A stretch of DNA of 60,619 nt from Zelonia costaricensis (GCA_030849075.1 JASAOO010003432.1:1-60619), one strand, 5' to 3'. Positions 52,085 to 60,619 are shown, counted from the stretch's first letter. Notes: a model not told the origin generated them from the sequence alone. Numbers and translations are program-made.

Positions 52085-53488
52085 ATGCTGCGGCTTCCTG
52101 TAGGCACGTGCGGACGTGTGGGGATGGCGCTTGTGCGCCTTCGCGTGTCTGCCGCGATGCCGGCCGCCGCGGCCACCCTCTCCGTCACGGGCGCCGCGTA
52201 CGTCGTCACGGCGCGGTCCTTTAGCAGCGTGACGGCACCTCGCCTCGCCAGCCTTCGCGTGACCCCGGTCCGCTTTGACAGCAAGACCCCGCCCCCACCA
52301 CAAGAGTCCTCGGCCGCCGGCAGCCACAGCGCTGCATCCGCCGCAGACCCAAACACAGCGCACGGCGCCAGCACCGGCACGAGCAGCGGCACGGCGGCCG
52401 ACGCGCCACCCCACCCTGACGCGGAGACAGCCATGGTGCACAAGGACTACAGCGAGGAGACAAACAGCAACGACGAGGACGGCTTCCGCGATGATGCTAT
52501 TGTGGTGAAGGACGACAAGGGCAACGCCATCACCCGCATTCGTCGCCTGCCGCTAACGCTGATCGAGGAGGTGCCGCTGCCGCAGCGCATTCTGACCGAC
52601 CTCGAGCTGGTCATGATGGCGTGGTGTGAGGAGCACGCGCGGCAGTACGCCATCTTCACGACAGCGATCCGGCTCGCCGTGATTGTGCTGCTCTTCATCA
52701 TTCTTTACGTGTTCTACCGCACGGTGCTGTCGAGCGAGCGCGTGGTGCGCGGCGTGGACAAGATGCCGGCCGACTTGCGCATCGGCAGCGTCGTGTACTT
52801 CGACGTAACGGAGAACGGCACGGACATTGGCCGCATCGTGATTGGCCTTCTCAACGAGGACTGCCCCCTCTACTGCGAGTACTTCCACCGCCGCTGCACC
52901 GGCAACGGCGGCAAGGGCGACTCCTTCCGCGGCATGCCGCTGGCCGCCATCGTGCCCCGTCACTGTCTCATCTTCGGTGACGGGCACGAGATGGAGCATG
53001 ACGTGCCCGGCTTTGACTCGCACTTCTTGCCAACCGAGCACCTGAGCAACGGCGCGTGGCGTGGCGCACTGTCGGCGATCGCCTACGGACCCAACCGTGA
53101 GAGCCCCAACTTCGCCATCCACATCTCAGCCGGCGACTATAAGCCGCAGGTGTTCGCCATCGTGATTGGCGGCTACAACGTGATTGAGCGGATCAACAAC
53201 GCGGGGTCGAAGCACGGCAACGCGCCGAAGAGGCACTTCGTCATCGAGGGCTGCGGCGAGCTGTGCACGCTGGCCAAGTCGCACATCGCGCCGATGCCGT
53301 GGAAGCTCTACGAGTCCGTCTCGGTCGGCTACGACGAGGAGAAGTTCGGCGGGCGTCTGCCGCCCGAGGTGCTGGCCCACTCCGACACCATCGGGGCTGC
53401 GGCGGGTGCTGCAGCTGCTGAAGCGGCCGATCCGGCAAGCACCACCGGCGCTCCGGAGAAGCGCAAGAAGCGCTGGTGGGTGTTTTGA
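52085..53488 (+). CDS. Membrane-anchored cyclophilin-like protein, probably mitochondrial and catalytically altered
   Basis: A 467-residue protein. The first 65 residues are rich in Arg, Ala, Val and Ser with almost no acids, strongly like a mitochondrial targeting sequence. Residues 66-118 are low-complexity, and about 189-211 form a membrane segment (YAIFTTAIRLAVIVLLFIIL). Residues about 232-395 are a cyclophilin fold: VVYFDVTENGTDIGRIVIGL, FRGMPLAAIV...CLIFGDG, NGAWRGALSAIAYGPNRES, then PNFAIHISAGDYKPQVFAIV and IGGYNVIERINNAGSK. Cyclophilins are peptidyl-prolyl cis-trans isomerases. Here key catalytic positions look changed: the FHR...GFMxQGGDF motif is not kept, and the region equivalent to WLDGKHVVFG reads DYKPQVFAIVIG, without the conserved Trp and His. 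It is therefore probably a pseudoenzyme or binding module. The tail is Ala-rich and ends RKKRWWVF. Trypanosomatids have many divergent cyclophilins. Confidence 0.82.
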   Translation: MLRLPVGTCGRVGMALVRLRVSAAMPAAAATLSVTGAAYVVTARSFSSVTAPRLASLRVTPVRFDSKTPPPPQESSAAGSHSAASAADPNTAHGASTGTSSGTAADAPPHPDAETAMVHKDYSEETNSNDEDGFRDDAIVVKDDKGNAITRIRRLPLTLIEEVPLPQRILTDLELVMMAWCEEHARQYAIFTTAIRLAVIVLLFIILYVFYRTVLSSERVVRGVDKMPADLRIGSVVYFDVTENGTDIGRIVIGLLNEDCPLYCEYFHRRCTGNGGKGDSFRGMPLAAIVPRHCLIFGDGHEMEHDVPGFDSHFLPTEHLSNGAWRGALSAIAYGPNRESPNFAIHISAGDYKPQVFAIVIGGYNVIERINNAGSKHGNAPKRHFVIEGCGELCTLAKSHIAPMPWKLYESVSVGYDEEKFGGRLPPEVLAHSDTIGAAAGAAAAEAADPASTTGAPEKRKKRWWVF

Positions 53489-54813
53489 GTTCCTCGTTCA
53501 CAGCACGTACCGTAGCAGAAGGCCGCGCGGCCGTGCTGCATCGGGCAAAGGGGGGGGGTTGGGAGGGGGCGCACATCGGGCACCGGAGTATTCGTACGGG
53601 GTGCGAGAGCGCGCCTTTCAGATGGCTCGTACTACGCGTGTGGTTATCCCAACTCTGTGCGTGCGCGTGTGTGAAAACGCGTCTGCGCGCGCCCCCTGCT
53701 GGCTGCCCACCCTGTGTGTGTGTGTGTGTGTGATTGTTACTTGTTGAGTTTTGCTTCTCTTCCCCCTTCCCCCCTCCGCCTCACATCTTCACAGTCCTCC
53801 TTAGTTTCTCTCCTCTGGTGTCTTGCCTCACGTGCGCAGGGTCTGTCTTCCGCCCTCTCTCTCTCTCTGTGCGTGGGCACAGCGTGTGCGCGAAGTGCGG
53901 GAAGGGAGCAGGCGAAATGAAGACGGAGGGGGGCAAACTCGAGAGACGCGACACTCGTTTCCCTCCTGCGCCCCTGCACCCCCTCCCCTTCCCGTCCCTT
54001 CACTCCTTGGTGCCGCCTGACGTGCGCCTGCCTGTGGCGGGTCTTTGAGGAACAAGGGCCCAGACGTGCCGAGCACTTGTGCACTCGGCTGGTTCGTTGT
54101 TGTTGCTGTTTCGTTTTGTTGTTTTGGTGTTGCGCGTTGCCGTACCCGCGGGTTCGCGTGGTAGGTGGTGGGGTACGTTGGGTGGGCAGAGGTGAGAGAA
54201 GAGATGTGGGTAGCTGCCATGTGCGTCTCGTGGCAGAGCGGCGCACAGCCTCACAACACACGACACCAAAAGCACATGCTCAGGCTACCGGTGAAGGAGG
54301 AGTCAGGTTTTGTTCGTCAAGCGGAGCAACGCTGCTGCTGATGCTGCTCCCCTCACCGCGCACCCGCTCGCGGTCTGGGATGCACACCGACCGTGCACTA
54401 TAGCCGCCCGCTTGCCTCCTTTTCTCCGTGAGAGCGTGCACTTGCGACCCAAGTATGTGGAGGACGCGTTGCACGTTCTCCGAAGACGGGCAACACACGT
54501 TTCATGATTGGGCATGCAGAGAGCGTGCCGTCTACATCTCTCATGGACTGACTCTCGGTCACCCGCCTGCACCTGCTTCTCTCCCTCGGCTCACTACACT
54601 CCTCATTACACACACACACACACACACATGCGCGATTGTTCCGTTTTCCGGCTCCTACGCATCACGCAAAGCGGAGCACGCGCTACTTGCGCCTCCATCA
54701 CTCGTGCGTCACGTGAACCGTCCTTCCTCCTCGTCCCCCCTTCACCTTCACTGCTATACCTTCCCCTCCCCACCGCACCCCATCCCCCGCATCGCCAGCC
54801 ACCCCTGTAGTGA
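53489..54813. other. 1.3 kb spacer, no gene seen
   Basis: Spacer between the cyclophilin-like gene and RCL1. It has a G-run at 53550-53558, a (GT)n run at 53715-53732, a TTGTTG/TTTTG-rich stretch at 54092-54130, a (CA)n run at 54609-54628, and a long C/T tract before RCL1. No gene seen. Confidence 0.6.
54719..54798 (+). promoter_or_regulatory. Candidate spliced-leader acceptor for RCL1
   Basis: About 70 nt almost purely C and T (54719-54788) are followed by the first AG at 54797-54798, leaving a 15-nt 5' UTR before the ATG at 54814. A second AG is at 54809-54810. Confidence 0.6.
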
Positions 54814-55902
54814 ATGCTGCAGTTTGAAGGCAGCAGCTTGCTGCGGCACCACATCGCGTGCAGCATCCTTGCAAAGCGGCCGGTGCGCATCACCAACATT
54901 CACGATGACGAAGACCCGATGGGCATCCAGCCGCACGAGGCGAACTTTTTGAAGTTCATTGACCGCGTCACGAGCGGCTCGTCCTTCCAGTGCTCCGACC
55001 ACAACACTGTCCTGCAGTTCAGCCCTGGCATGATCCTCGGCGGCTCCTTCTCGCACGAGGTGCCCTCGCAGCGCTGTGTGACCTACATCATCGAGGCTGC
55101 CCTGCTGCTCCTGCCCTTCGCTAAGTTCGACTCCCGCATCACCTTTGTAGGCGCCACGCAGAGCGAGCACGACCTCTCTGTCGACACGGTTCGCACCGTG
55201 ACGCTGCGCTGGATGCAGCTCTTCGGCGTACAGGGCAGCCTGCGCATCATCCGGCGTGGCGCCGCGCCTGGCGGGGGTGGGGCGGTCGAGCTCGACATCA
55301 AAGCCATCCGCCGCCTGACCAGTGCGACAATAAAGGAGCGGGGGCGCGTGCGCCGCGTGCGCGGTATTGCGTTCGCCTCCCGCACCGCCGCCGACCTGCC
55401 GCAGCGCACGGCGACCGCGGCGAAGGGGGAGCTGCTCCAGCTGCTGCCGGACGTGTACGTCGTGACAGACGTTGACAACAGCAAGGCGAACCGCAATGAC
55501 CGGGTCAGCGGGTACGGCGTCGTGCTGGTGGCCGAGACGACGAGTAAGCTGTGCGTCATCTCGCAGGAGTCCGTGGCGATGCCGCAGGAGGCGCCGGAGG
55601 AGGTCGGCAAGCGGGCTGCCCAGCTCCTTTTTGACCAGATCTACGAAGGCGGCTGCGTCGACGCACACCATCAGATGCTCGTGCTGCTGCTCATGGCACT
55701 GAGTCCGGATGAGGTGTCTACGGTGCGGTTTGGCCAGCTCAGTGCGAGCGGGGTGTCGGCGCTGTTGCTGATGGACTCGTACTTTGGGGTTTCATGCGCC
55801 ATCAAGCCCGATCCCTCCTTCGCCGGCCCGAACCTGCCACCCACCACCCTAGTCACCTGCCTCGGCAGCAACGCCGTAAACGTGTGGAAGAAGTCCAGCT
55901 AG
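54814..55902 (+). CDS. RCL1: RNA 3'-terminal phosphate cyclase-like protein RCL1
   Basis: A 362-residue member of the RNA 3'-phosphate cyclase fold, best fitting the RCL1 branch. It starts with the family N-terminus FEGSSLLRHHIACSILAKRP, and continues with ITNIHDDEDPMGIQPHEANF, GGSFSHEVPSQRCVTYIIEA, FVGATQSEHDLSVDTVRTVT and, later, GRVRRVRGIAFASRTAAD. RCL1 is a non-cyclase relative that works with BMS1 in the small-subunit processome during early 18S pre-rRNA cleavage. The length equals yeast and human RCL1 (about 367-373), and the C-terminus (SYFGVSCAIKPD...TCLGSNAVNVWKKSS) appears to lack the catalytic His region of true cyclases, which supports RCL1 over RtcA. The start is the ATG at 54814, just after a strong C/T tract and AG. 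Nucleolar location expected. Confidence 0.92.
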   Translation: MLQFEGSSLLRHHIACSILAKRPVRITNIHDDEDPMGIQPHEANFLKFIDRVTSGSSFQCSDHNTVLQFSPGMILGGSFSHEVPSQRCVTYIIEAALLLLPFAKFDSRITFVGATQSEHDLSVDTVRTVTLRWMQLFGVQGSLRIIRRGAAPGGGGAVELDIKAIRRLTSATIKERGRVRRVRGIAFASRTAADLPQRTATAAKGELLQLLPDVYVVTDVDNSKANRNDRVSGYGVVLVAETTSKLCVISQESVAMPQEAPEEVGKRAAQLLFDQIYEGGCVDAHHQMLVLLLMALSPDEVSTVRFGQLSASGVSALLLMDSYFGVSCAIKPDPSFAGPNLPPTTLVTCLGSNAVNVWKKSS

Positions 55903-55920
55903 CGTGTACACAAGTCGCTT

Positions 55921-55946
55921 GGTGTGTGTGTGTGTGTGTGTGTGTG
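55921..55946. repeat. (GT)n microsatellite
   Basis: A perfect run of about 12 GT units, 19 nt after the RCL1 stop codon, so it lies in the RCL1 3' UTR. Confidence 0.95.
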
Positions 55947-56080
55947 CATGACATTTTTGGTACGCCGTTTCCGCTGCTCGAGTCACCCCCGCCCCGCCCC
56001 CTCTTGTGTTTCTTTGCGTTTTCACGCCGACTAACGCGCCGCGCTCGTATTTGCCAAACTCCCCCCCCCCCCCCCACCGG

Positions 56081-56128
56081 ACTCCCTCCCCCTCTTGCTT
56101 TTTNACTCCCTCCCCCTCCTGCTTTTTT
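56081..56128. repeat. 24-bp tandem duplication containing an undetermined base
   Basis: Two adjacent 24-nt copies starting ACTCCCTCCCCCTC: 56081-56104 ends TTGCTTTTTN and 56105-56128 ends CTGCTTTTTT. The only N in the window (56104) sits exactly at the junction, so copy number or T-run length may be an assembly uncertainty. Confidence 0.9.
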
Positions 56129-56774
56129 TTTTTTCTTCACCCTCGCTCTCTTCACGCTGCTGTGTTTCTCCTGTGGGCGAAGCTGTTCCCCTTCCATCGC
56201 GACGAGGCAGAGGGGGAGAGACCAGACGAGAGTGGAGAGGGGGGGGGGGCGGCGGTGGGGGTTGGCAGCACGGGCGCGGCCCACGTTTAATAGCTAACCC
56301 TCCACAGTGGTCGAGTCACACACCCACCCACCCAAAATCCCTCCTATTGACTGAATGACGAGGACGCCATGTCCGCGCGCGCGAGAGAGAGAGAGCTGAA
56401 GGGCAATGAAGCGAGCACGTTGACCCTGTCTATCTGCTGCTGCTGTGCACCTCGCACGCGCAACCTCTACCTTGCTGACGCATGGCAAGACTGCAGAGGT
56501 GGTACTTCACTCTGTTCTTCTGCGCGGGCAGAAAACCCGCCTGCCGTTTCGGAAAGCAATCGACAAGAGAGGCCCACATCGCCGCCTGCCCCGCACCATG
56601 CACAACTCTCTTTGTGTGTTCACTTCTTCGGTTCGCATGAGACCCTTTCTTGCTTGAGCTGCCACAGCACAGGACACGTGCCGCTCTTTACAGGGGTGAC
56701 TCTGCTGCACAACAACCTCGTGCGCTCCGTCTTTAGTGGGGAGGCTTGGCTCCTTCTTGGGTCGCATCTACCTC

Positions 56775-56808
56775 ATACATACACACACATACACACATAC
56801 ACACACAG
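56775..56808. repeat. (CA)n/(CATA)n microsatellite
   Basis: About 34 nt of CA with regular ATAC interruptions, upstream of the LRR gene. Confidence 0.9.
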
Positions 56809-56890
56809 ATAGACAACACCAGCTTATCGTGCGTCCACTTTGGCGGCCATAGGAGTACACACGCTGCGCTCCTACGTACAGCAGTAACAC

Positions 56891-56919
56891 GCTCCCCTTT
56901 TGTTGTTGTTTCTCACCAG
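56891..56919 (+). promoter_or_regulatory. Candidate spliced-leader acceptor for the LRR gene
   Basis: A T-rich tract (CTCCCCTTTTGTTGTTGTTT) is followed by CTCACCAG with AG at 56918-56919. This leaves a 31-nt 5' UTR to the ATG at 56951 and rules out a non-ATG start at 56900 in the same frame, because that codon would be removed by splicing. Confidence 0.65.
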
Positions 56920-56950
56920 CGACCCCTTGTGTCTTACACCCGCCTCCGTC

Positions 56951-58204
56951 ATGGACTTGGACTTTTCCAACCGCGGCCTTTTCGCGTTTGACGCGGCCAA
57001 GGCGCAGTCGGCGCTGGCCGGCGCCGCGACAAGAACCTCGACCGACACCACCACAGGCGGCGCGGCCCCACCCGCCGTCTCGCTCATTCACCAGCTGAAC
57101 CTCTCCTACAACGCCCTGCACCTCTTCACCGGTGGCGAGACGCTGCGGGGCTTGACGGTGCTGGACCTGTCCCACAACGCCCTCACGCAGCTCTTTGGAC
57201 AGAGCATGCCGCCCACCTTGACGCGACTGAACGTCTCGCACAACAAGCTGGCGCAACTTGGCAACTTCAGCGCGTGCATGCCGCGGCTACAGGTGCTCGA
57301 GGCGGGGCACAACCAGCTCACCACGTCCGCCCTGCGCGACCTTCCGCCCACCCTCACCCACCTCAGCGTCGAGGCCAACGTCATCGAGTCACTGCACGCC
57401 CTTTGCGCGCTCGTGCGGCTGTCTAGCCTGAACGTAGCGCACAACCTGCTCGACAGCCGCGACACGCTGCAGGCACTGCGACCGCTCGTGTCGCTGCGTC
57501 AGCTCGATCTTCGCGGAAACCCGATGTGCGTCTCCACCAGCGGCGACCGGTCCCGCCTTAACGGTGGAGCTGCCGCCGCCACGGCTGCGGGTCTCCGCGC
57601 ACCGGCGGAGCAAGGAGACGAAGAGGCAGAGGCGGAGGCGATGGCCGCCATCGCCAGCGTGCTGCGTGACGTGCTGCCGCGACTCGCTCGACTAAACAAC
57701 ACGGCCCTTTCCCAGGCCCCTGAGAACCGCATGCGCAAGACAGCGGCGGCGGCGGCATCATCCGCCGCGAGCCGGGCAGCTGTGCCTCGGCAGCGTCACG
57801 CCGGGGCTCCAAGCGGGCGGAGCGAAAGCCGTGAGGGCTGCCAGCACAGCGGCCACTCGCTGCAGACGTCGTCACTGCGGCAGCAGCAGCAGGCGGCGCC
57901 GGCGCTCGAGGTGCGACTCATGCAGGCGAAGGTGCGCGAGCTGCGTCGCTTGCTCCTCGCGGCGCAGGATGCGGAGGGCAAGGCACGACATGAGCGCGGC
58001 GTGCTTGCGGATAACGTGAAGAGCACGGCGAAGGTGATGGCGCAGCAGGAGGCGGAGCTGACACGGCTGCAGACTGAGGTGGCCAGCCTGCGCGCCGAGG
58101 ACCAGCGTCTGCGGCTTTCTGTCGTCGCGGCGGAGCAGACGTTCGAGCAGGTGCACGCCTCTCTGCTAGCGAGCAAAGCGAAGATGTCTGCCGGGGCGGC
58201 GTGA
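56951..58204 (+). CDS. Leucine-rich repeat and coiled-coil protein
   Basis: A 417-residue protein. Residues about 47-196 hold six or so leucine-rich repeats of the SDS22-like type: QLNLSYNALHLF, LTVLDLSHNALTQLF, LTRLNVSHNKLAQLG, LQVLEAGHNQLTT, LTHLSVEANVIESL, LSSLNVAHNLLDS, LRQLDLRGNPMC. The last is the typical capping repeat. After an Ala/Arg/Ser-rich linker (about 200-315), residues about 315-408 are a strong predicted coiled coil (VRELRRLLLAAQDAEGKARH and onward). LRR plus coiled coil is common in trypanosomatid flagellar, basal-body and dynein-regulatory proteins, so such a role is likely but not proven. The start is the ATG at 56951, supported by the position of the splice acceptor. I cannot name an orthologue. 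Confidence 0.88.
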   Translation: MDLDFSNRGLFAFDAAKAQSALAGAATRTSTDTTTGGAAPPAVSLIHQLNLSYNALHLFTGGETLRGLTVLDLSHNALTQLFGQSMPPTLTRLNVSHNKLAQLGNFSACMPRLQVLEAGHNQLTTSALRDLPPTLTHLSVEANVIESLHALCALVRLSSLNVAHNLLDSRDTLQALRPLVSLRQLDLRGNPMCVSTSGDRSRLNGGAAAATAAGLRAPAEQGDEEAEAEAMAAIASVLRDVLPRLARLNNTALSQAPENRMRKTAAAAASSAASRAAVPRQRHAGAPSGRSESREGCQHSGHSLQTSSLRQQQQAAPALEVRLMQAKVRELRRLLLAAQDAEGKARHERGVLADNVKSTAKVMAQQEAELTRLQTEVASLRAEDQRLRLSVVAAEQTFEQVHASLLASKAKMSAGAA

Positions 58205-59037
58205 GGGACTCGAAGCAAGGGTTAGGTGGGGTGGGGGGGGGGGGTTGTGGAACGCAGCTTGAACGAAGCCCCCTTGCCCGTCCTGCGTCTGCTGTCGGCG
58301 TCCGTGACGGCTGACTCGCGCCACGTGCGCCATCGTTTCGTGCTACGGCGCGGAGGTGCCGCAACGGCCCCGTGGCGTAGGGGGTGAGCCGAAAGCGTGG
58401 TGGCCACGTGACCATAGACTATCGCGGAACGCAGGATGAAGCGACGTGCAATCACGCCTGCGTGCCTGTATCATGGATATCGCTTGAGAGATGCGCCGCC
58501 CTGCCTCGTGGCACCTCCGAGCCGTTGCGGAGGCGATCGGCTTCAAAGAAAAAAAAAAACACACTTCAAAGAAAGGACGCACACGCTGGAGCCTCGCTCT
58601 GTGCGGCCAGCGGCACCGCTCACCCTCGAGGACGACCTGCTGCCACCGGTGCGCACCCCCGACACCCTCCCCCCCCCGACCCCCTCCCCGCTCTCCTTCC
58701 AACCACGCGCCGCTGTCACACTCGCACACCGCTTTCTCCGCCCCTGAACTCTCCCTCTTCTTCTCCACGGGCTCTCCATCGGCTTTCAGCTCCATCTAGA
58801 AGGCTGCCACGCATACATAGACGACACGCGAATAGAGGCACTCGTGTGTGTGCTTGCGTGTTGTTTGCGTGATCGAGACACTCGGGCCGCTTTCACACGT
58901 GTGCTCGGTCTCACCCGACTCACGCCCTTATTCTCGCACCGAAGCGCGGCAAGAGCGGGGGCGAGGCCTGCCGCGCTGTGCGTCACTGCTTTTTCTTCTT
59001 CTTGGTTCGTTGGGGCCACGTTTGGCTCCCTCTCTTC
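58205..59037. other. 0.8 kb spacer
   Basis: Spacer between the LRR gene and the four-membrane-segment gene. It has a G-run at 58232-58243, an A-run near 58549-58558, C/T-rich tracts at 58662-58700 and 58736-58766, and a T-rich tract at 58990-59000 just before the next start. No gene seen. Confidence 0.6.
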
Positions 59038-59925
59038 ATGGACTTCCTCATCATCGAGCGCCTCGGCGGCGCCTCGCGCTGTTCCACGCTGCTCACCTTT
59101 GCGGTCCACTTCCTACACTCCCTCTTCACCGTCGTCAACTTCCTCGCCTGGGTGCGCACCCCTGATGCCATGCTGGCGCACTCCATGAAGACCGCGTACC
59201 TTTCCCTGGCGGTGGTGTGCTGTGTCTTCTACTTTCTCGGGGCATCGGTCTTCTACATGTGGGCCTGGCGCTTCCCAGAGCCGGAGGAGATCGCGAAGCG
59301 GCGCCGCGTCTACGGCGTCGCCATCCACCTTCTCTTCTGTGACATGCCCATCTTCATAGTCGAAACCCGCATCGTGTGGGTACTGCGCTTCCCCTCCGCC
59401 ATCATGGGCTTCAACTACTGCCTCACCTGCGTCTCGATGGCCTACTCGGTGCTGCGGGTGTGGTTCTTCTTCATGGTGCGCGTCATCAAGTTCCGCTTCC
59501 CCACCGCGACGGCCATCGGCGCCAACTACACAGCGCGCAGCGCCATGGCAGCTCGACGCGAGATGGATGGCGGTGTCGATTACGCCAGTCACGCGGTGGG
59601 CGGCCGCGGCGTGGAGTTTGCGCCGCCGTACACTGCCGGCAATGCGGCAGGCAACACGATTCTCCTCAACGGCAACGCCAACCTGTACAGCGACGACGCG
59701 ACCAGTGGCGCCTACAGCACCCCTACAGCGGAGCGGCACCACAGCCGCCGCCACCACCAGCATCACCGTGACCGCGAGCGTGAAGACGAGGACACGTACT
59801 ACGGGTCTGTCTCGGACGACGGGAGCAGCAGCGTGCAGGCGCCGTCTCGACACGGCCGTCACCACCGCAGCGGCGGGGGCGTCACATACACACCACGCTC
59901 AGCCATGCCGCCGTACCGCATCTAG
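59038..59925 (+). CDS. Hypothetical four-membrane-segment protein
   Basis: A 295-residue protein I do not recognise. Four hydrophobic segments lie at about 15-39, 54-77, 92-117 and 120-148, with short polar loops (for example PEPEEIAKRRR after the second). The C-terminal half (about 150-295) is soluble and low-complexity, with Gly/Ser/Ala stretches, a His/Arg-rich region (RHHSRRHHQHHRDREREDED), and a Tyr/Ser segment that could be phosphorylated. The frame extends 20 codons upstream through a GTG, but the ATG at 59038 is preferred. The layout resembles four-helix MARVEL-like or other small surface/endomembrane proteins, but there is no signature to prove it. Confidence 0.78.
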   Translation: MDFLIIERLGGASRCSTLLTFAVHFLHSLFTVVNFLAWVRTPDAMLAHSMKTAYLSLAVVCCVFYFLGASVFYMWAWRFPEPEEIAKRRRVYGVAIHLLFCDMPIFIVETRIVWVLRFPSAIMGFNYCLTCVSMAYSVLRVWFFFMVRVIKFRFPTATAIGANYTARSAMAARREMDGGVDYASHAVGGRGVEFAPPYTAGNAAGNTILLNGNANLYSDDATSGAYSTPTAERHHSRRHHQHHRDREREDEDTYYGSVSDDGSSSVQAPSRHGRHHRSGGGVTYTPRSAMPPYRI

Positions 59926-60619
59926 GACGGTGCGTGTTCACGTGTGTGGTGAGAGGGGCGGGGGTGGAGGCGAGGTGCGGTGCTCGACCCGCCGTGCGCA
60001 GAATTCGTAGAAGAGTTGCGTCAGCGTTGACAATTAGAGAACACGGAAGCCCCGCTGCATTTGCGTACTTGTGTCACACGCACACCGGCTCTGTGTGTGC
60101 TCGTCACCCCGCGAGTGCGCCGTTTTGGCGTCTTCCTGTTCTCCCCTTCTCCTCCTTCGCTGCGTCCCTTAGAGTAGACGTGGCGGACTTCAACGAGCCG
60201 ACTCCCTCTTGTCGGCCGCAGCGCCCCTTTTCCCCCTTTTCCCCTCAAGAACAGAACAAACAACAAGAACCACACTCGAAGAAGCAGTGCTCGTGTCGGT
60301 TGCCGTCCAACTTGCGCACAGCCGACGAGGAGCCCGCACTAGATTCATGACACTGGAAAGGCACACACAAACACACACACAAAAAAAAGCACACAGACAC
60401 GCCGCTCTTTCCCCAATTTCACCCTTCATGACCGCAACGCTCTGCGCCCCGCGCGGGCAGCTGGCGGTGAACCTCTCGCTGACCCCGGCATGGGCACATG
60501 TAAACAACACTTCTGCGTTTCTCCCCCCTCTTTCCCTTCAACACACATACACGCGTGCACCTGCGCCCCCCCCCTCCCCCCTCCACCCCCACCCCTCCCT
60601 CTCTTCCCCTTTCCCCTTG
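59926..60619. other. Right-end spacer, no gene seen
   Basis: The last 0.7 kb, downstream of the four-membrane-segment gene. It contains a (CA)n stretch followed by an A-run (60363-60388), C-rich tracts (60568-60600) and a C/T-rich end, probably the pyrimidine tract of the next gene's splice signal, which lies beyond the window. Confidence 0.6.

Larger units (their letters stand above)
55903..56950. other. 1.05 kb spacer
   Basis: Spacer between RCL1 and the LRR gene. It contains a (GT)n run at 55921-55946, a C-run at 56061-56075, a short tandem duplication with an undetermined base (56081-56128), a T-run at 56124-56135, a G-run at 56239-56249, GAGA repeats at 56383-56394, and a (CA)n/(ATAC)n run at 56775-56808. 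No gene seen. Confidence 0.65.

Noticed and set aside
1..60619. CRISPR arrays, IS elements, phage genes, operon promoters or Shine-Dalgarno sites
   Set aside because: None seen. The repeats are simple dinucleotide or homopolymer tracts without spacers, and the gene set is eukaryotic.

Overview
The window looks like nuclear DNA of a trypanosomatid protozoan of the Leishmania/Leptomonas/Crithidia group. Every convincing gene is a single uninterrupted frame. Genes lie head-to-tail on one strand over tens of kilobases, coding regions are GC-rich in third positions, and spacers are long and low-complexity, with (CA)n/(TG)n, G/C homopolymers and pyrimidine tracts followed by AG just upstream of start codons (the layout of spliced-leader trans-splicing). 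The protein set includes trypanin, kinetoplastid-style DYRK and CK2 kinases and many lineage-specific proteins. From unverified memory, the Leishmania major CK2 alpha and RPL5 genes lie on chromosome 35 about sixteen gene numbers apart, which fits the fifteen genes counted here between CK2 alpha and RPL5.

Layout. Positions 1 to about 38,680 form a leftward (minus strand) gene array. Reading away from its head it holds a small one-membrane-segment protein, an anchored coiled-coil protein, Rpn13, DNA polymerase epsilon subunit B, DTWD1, trypanin/DRC4, EBP2, a LOG-domain protein, a two-membrane-segment protein, a p24 cargo receptor, a DYRK kinase, a GAF-like coiled-coil protein, and the first 16 codons of ribosomal protein L5. 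Positions 39,784 to the right edge form a rightward array: a UGT-like membrane protein, a roadblock dynein light chain, a USP7-like deubiquitinase, CK2 alpha, a membrane-anchored cyclophilin-like protein, RCL1, an LRR coiled-coil protein and a four-membrane-segment protein. The 1.1 kb between them (38,677-39,783) is a divergent strand-switch region, the place where Pol II is expected to start in both directions.

The genes share no single pathway, which is normal for a trypanosomatid polycistron, but themes recur: ribosome assembly (RPL5, EBP2, RCL1), ubiquitin-proteasome (Rpn13, USP7-like), flagellum/dynein (trypanin, roadblock, possibly the LRR protein), signalling kinases (DYRK, CK2) and secretory membrane proteins (p24, UGT-like). 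Expression is expected to be controlled after transcription through splice sites and UTRs, so the large gene-free spacers (5-6 kb on either side of DYRK) are probably mostly UTR and intergenic sequence. I saw no tRNA, rRNA, CRISPR array, prokaryote-like mobile element or viral sequence. The most interesting proteins are the LOG-domain protein, the UGT-like protein with a degenerate donor motif, and the cyclophilin-like probable pseudoenzyme. Where a longer frame starts with a non-ATG codon I moved the start to the first ATG.
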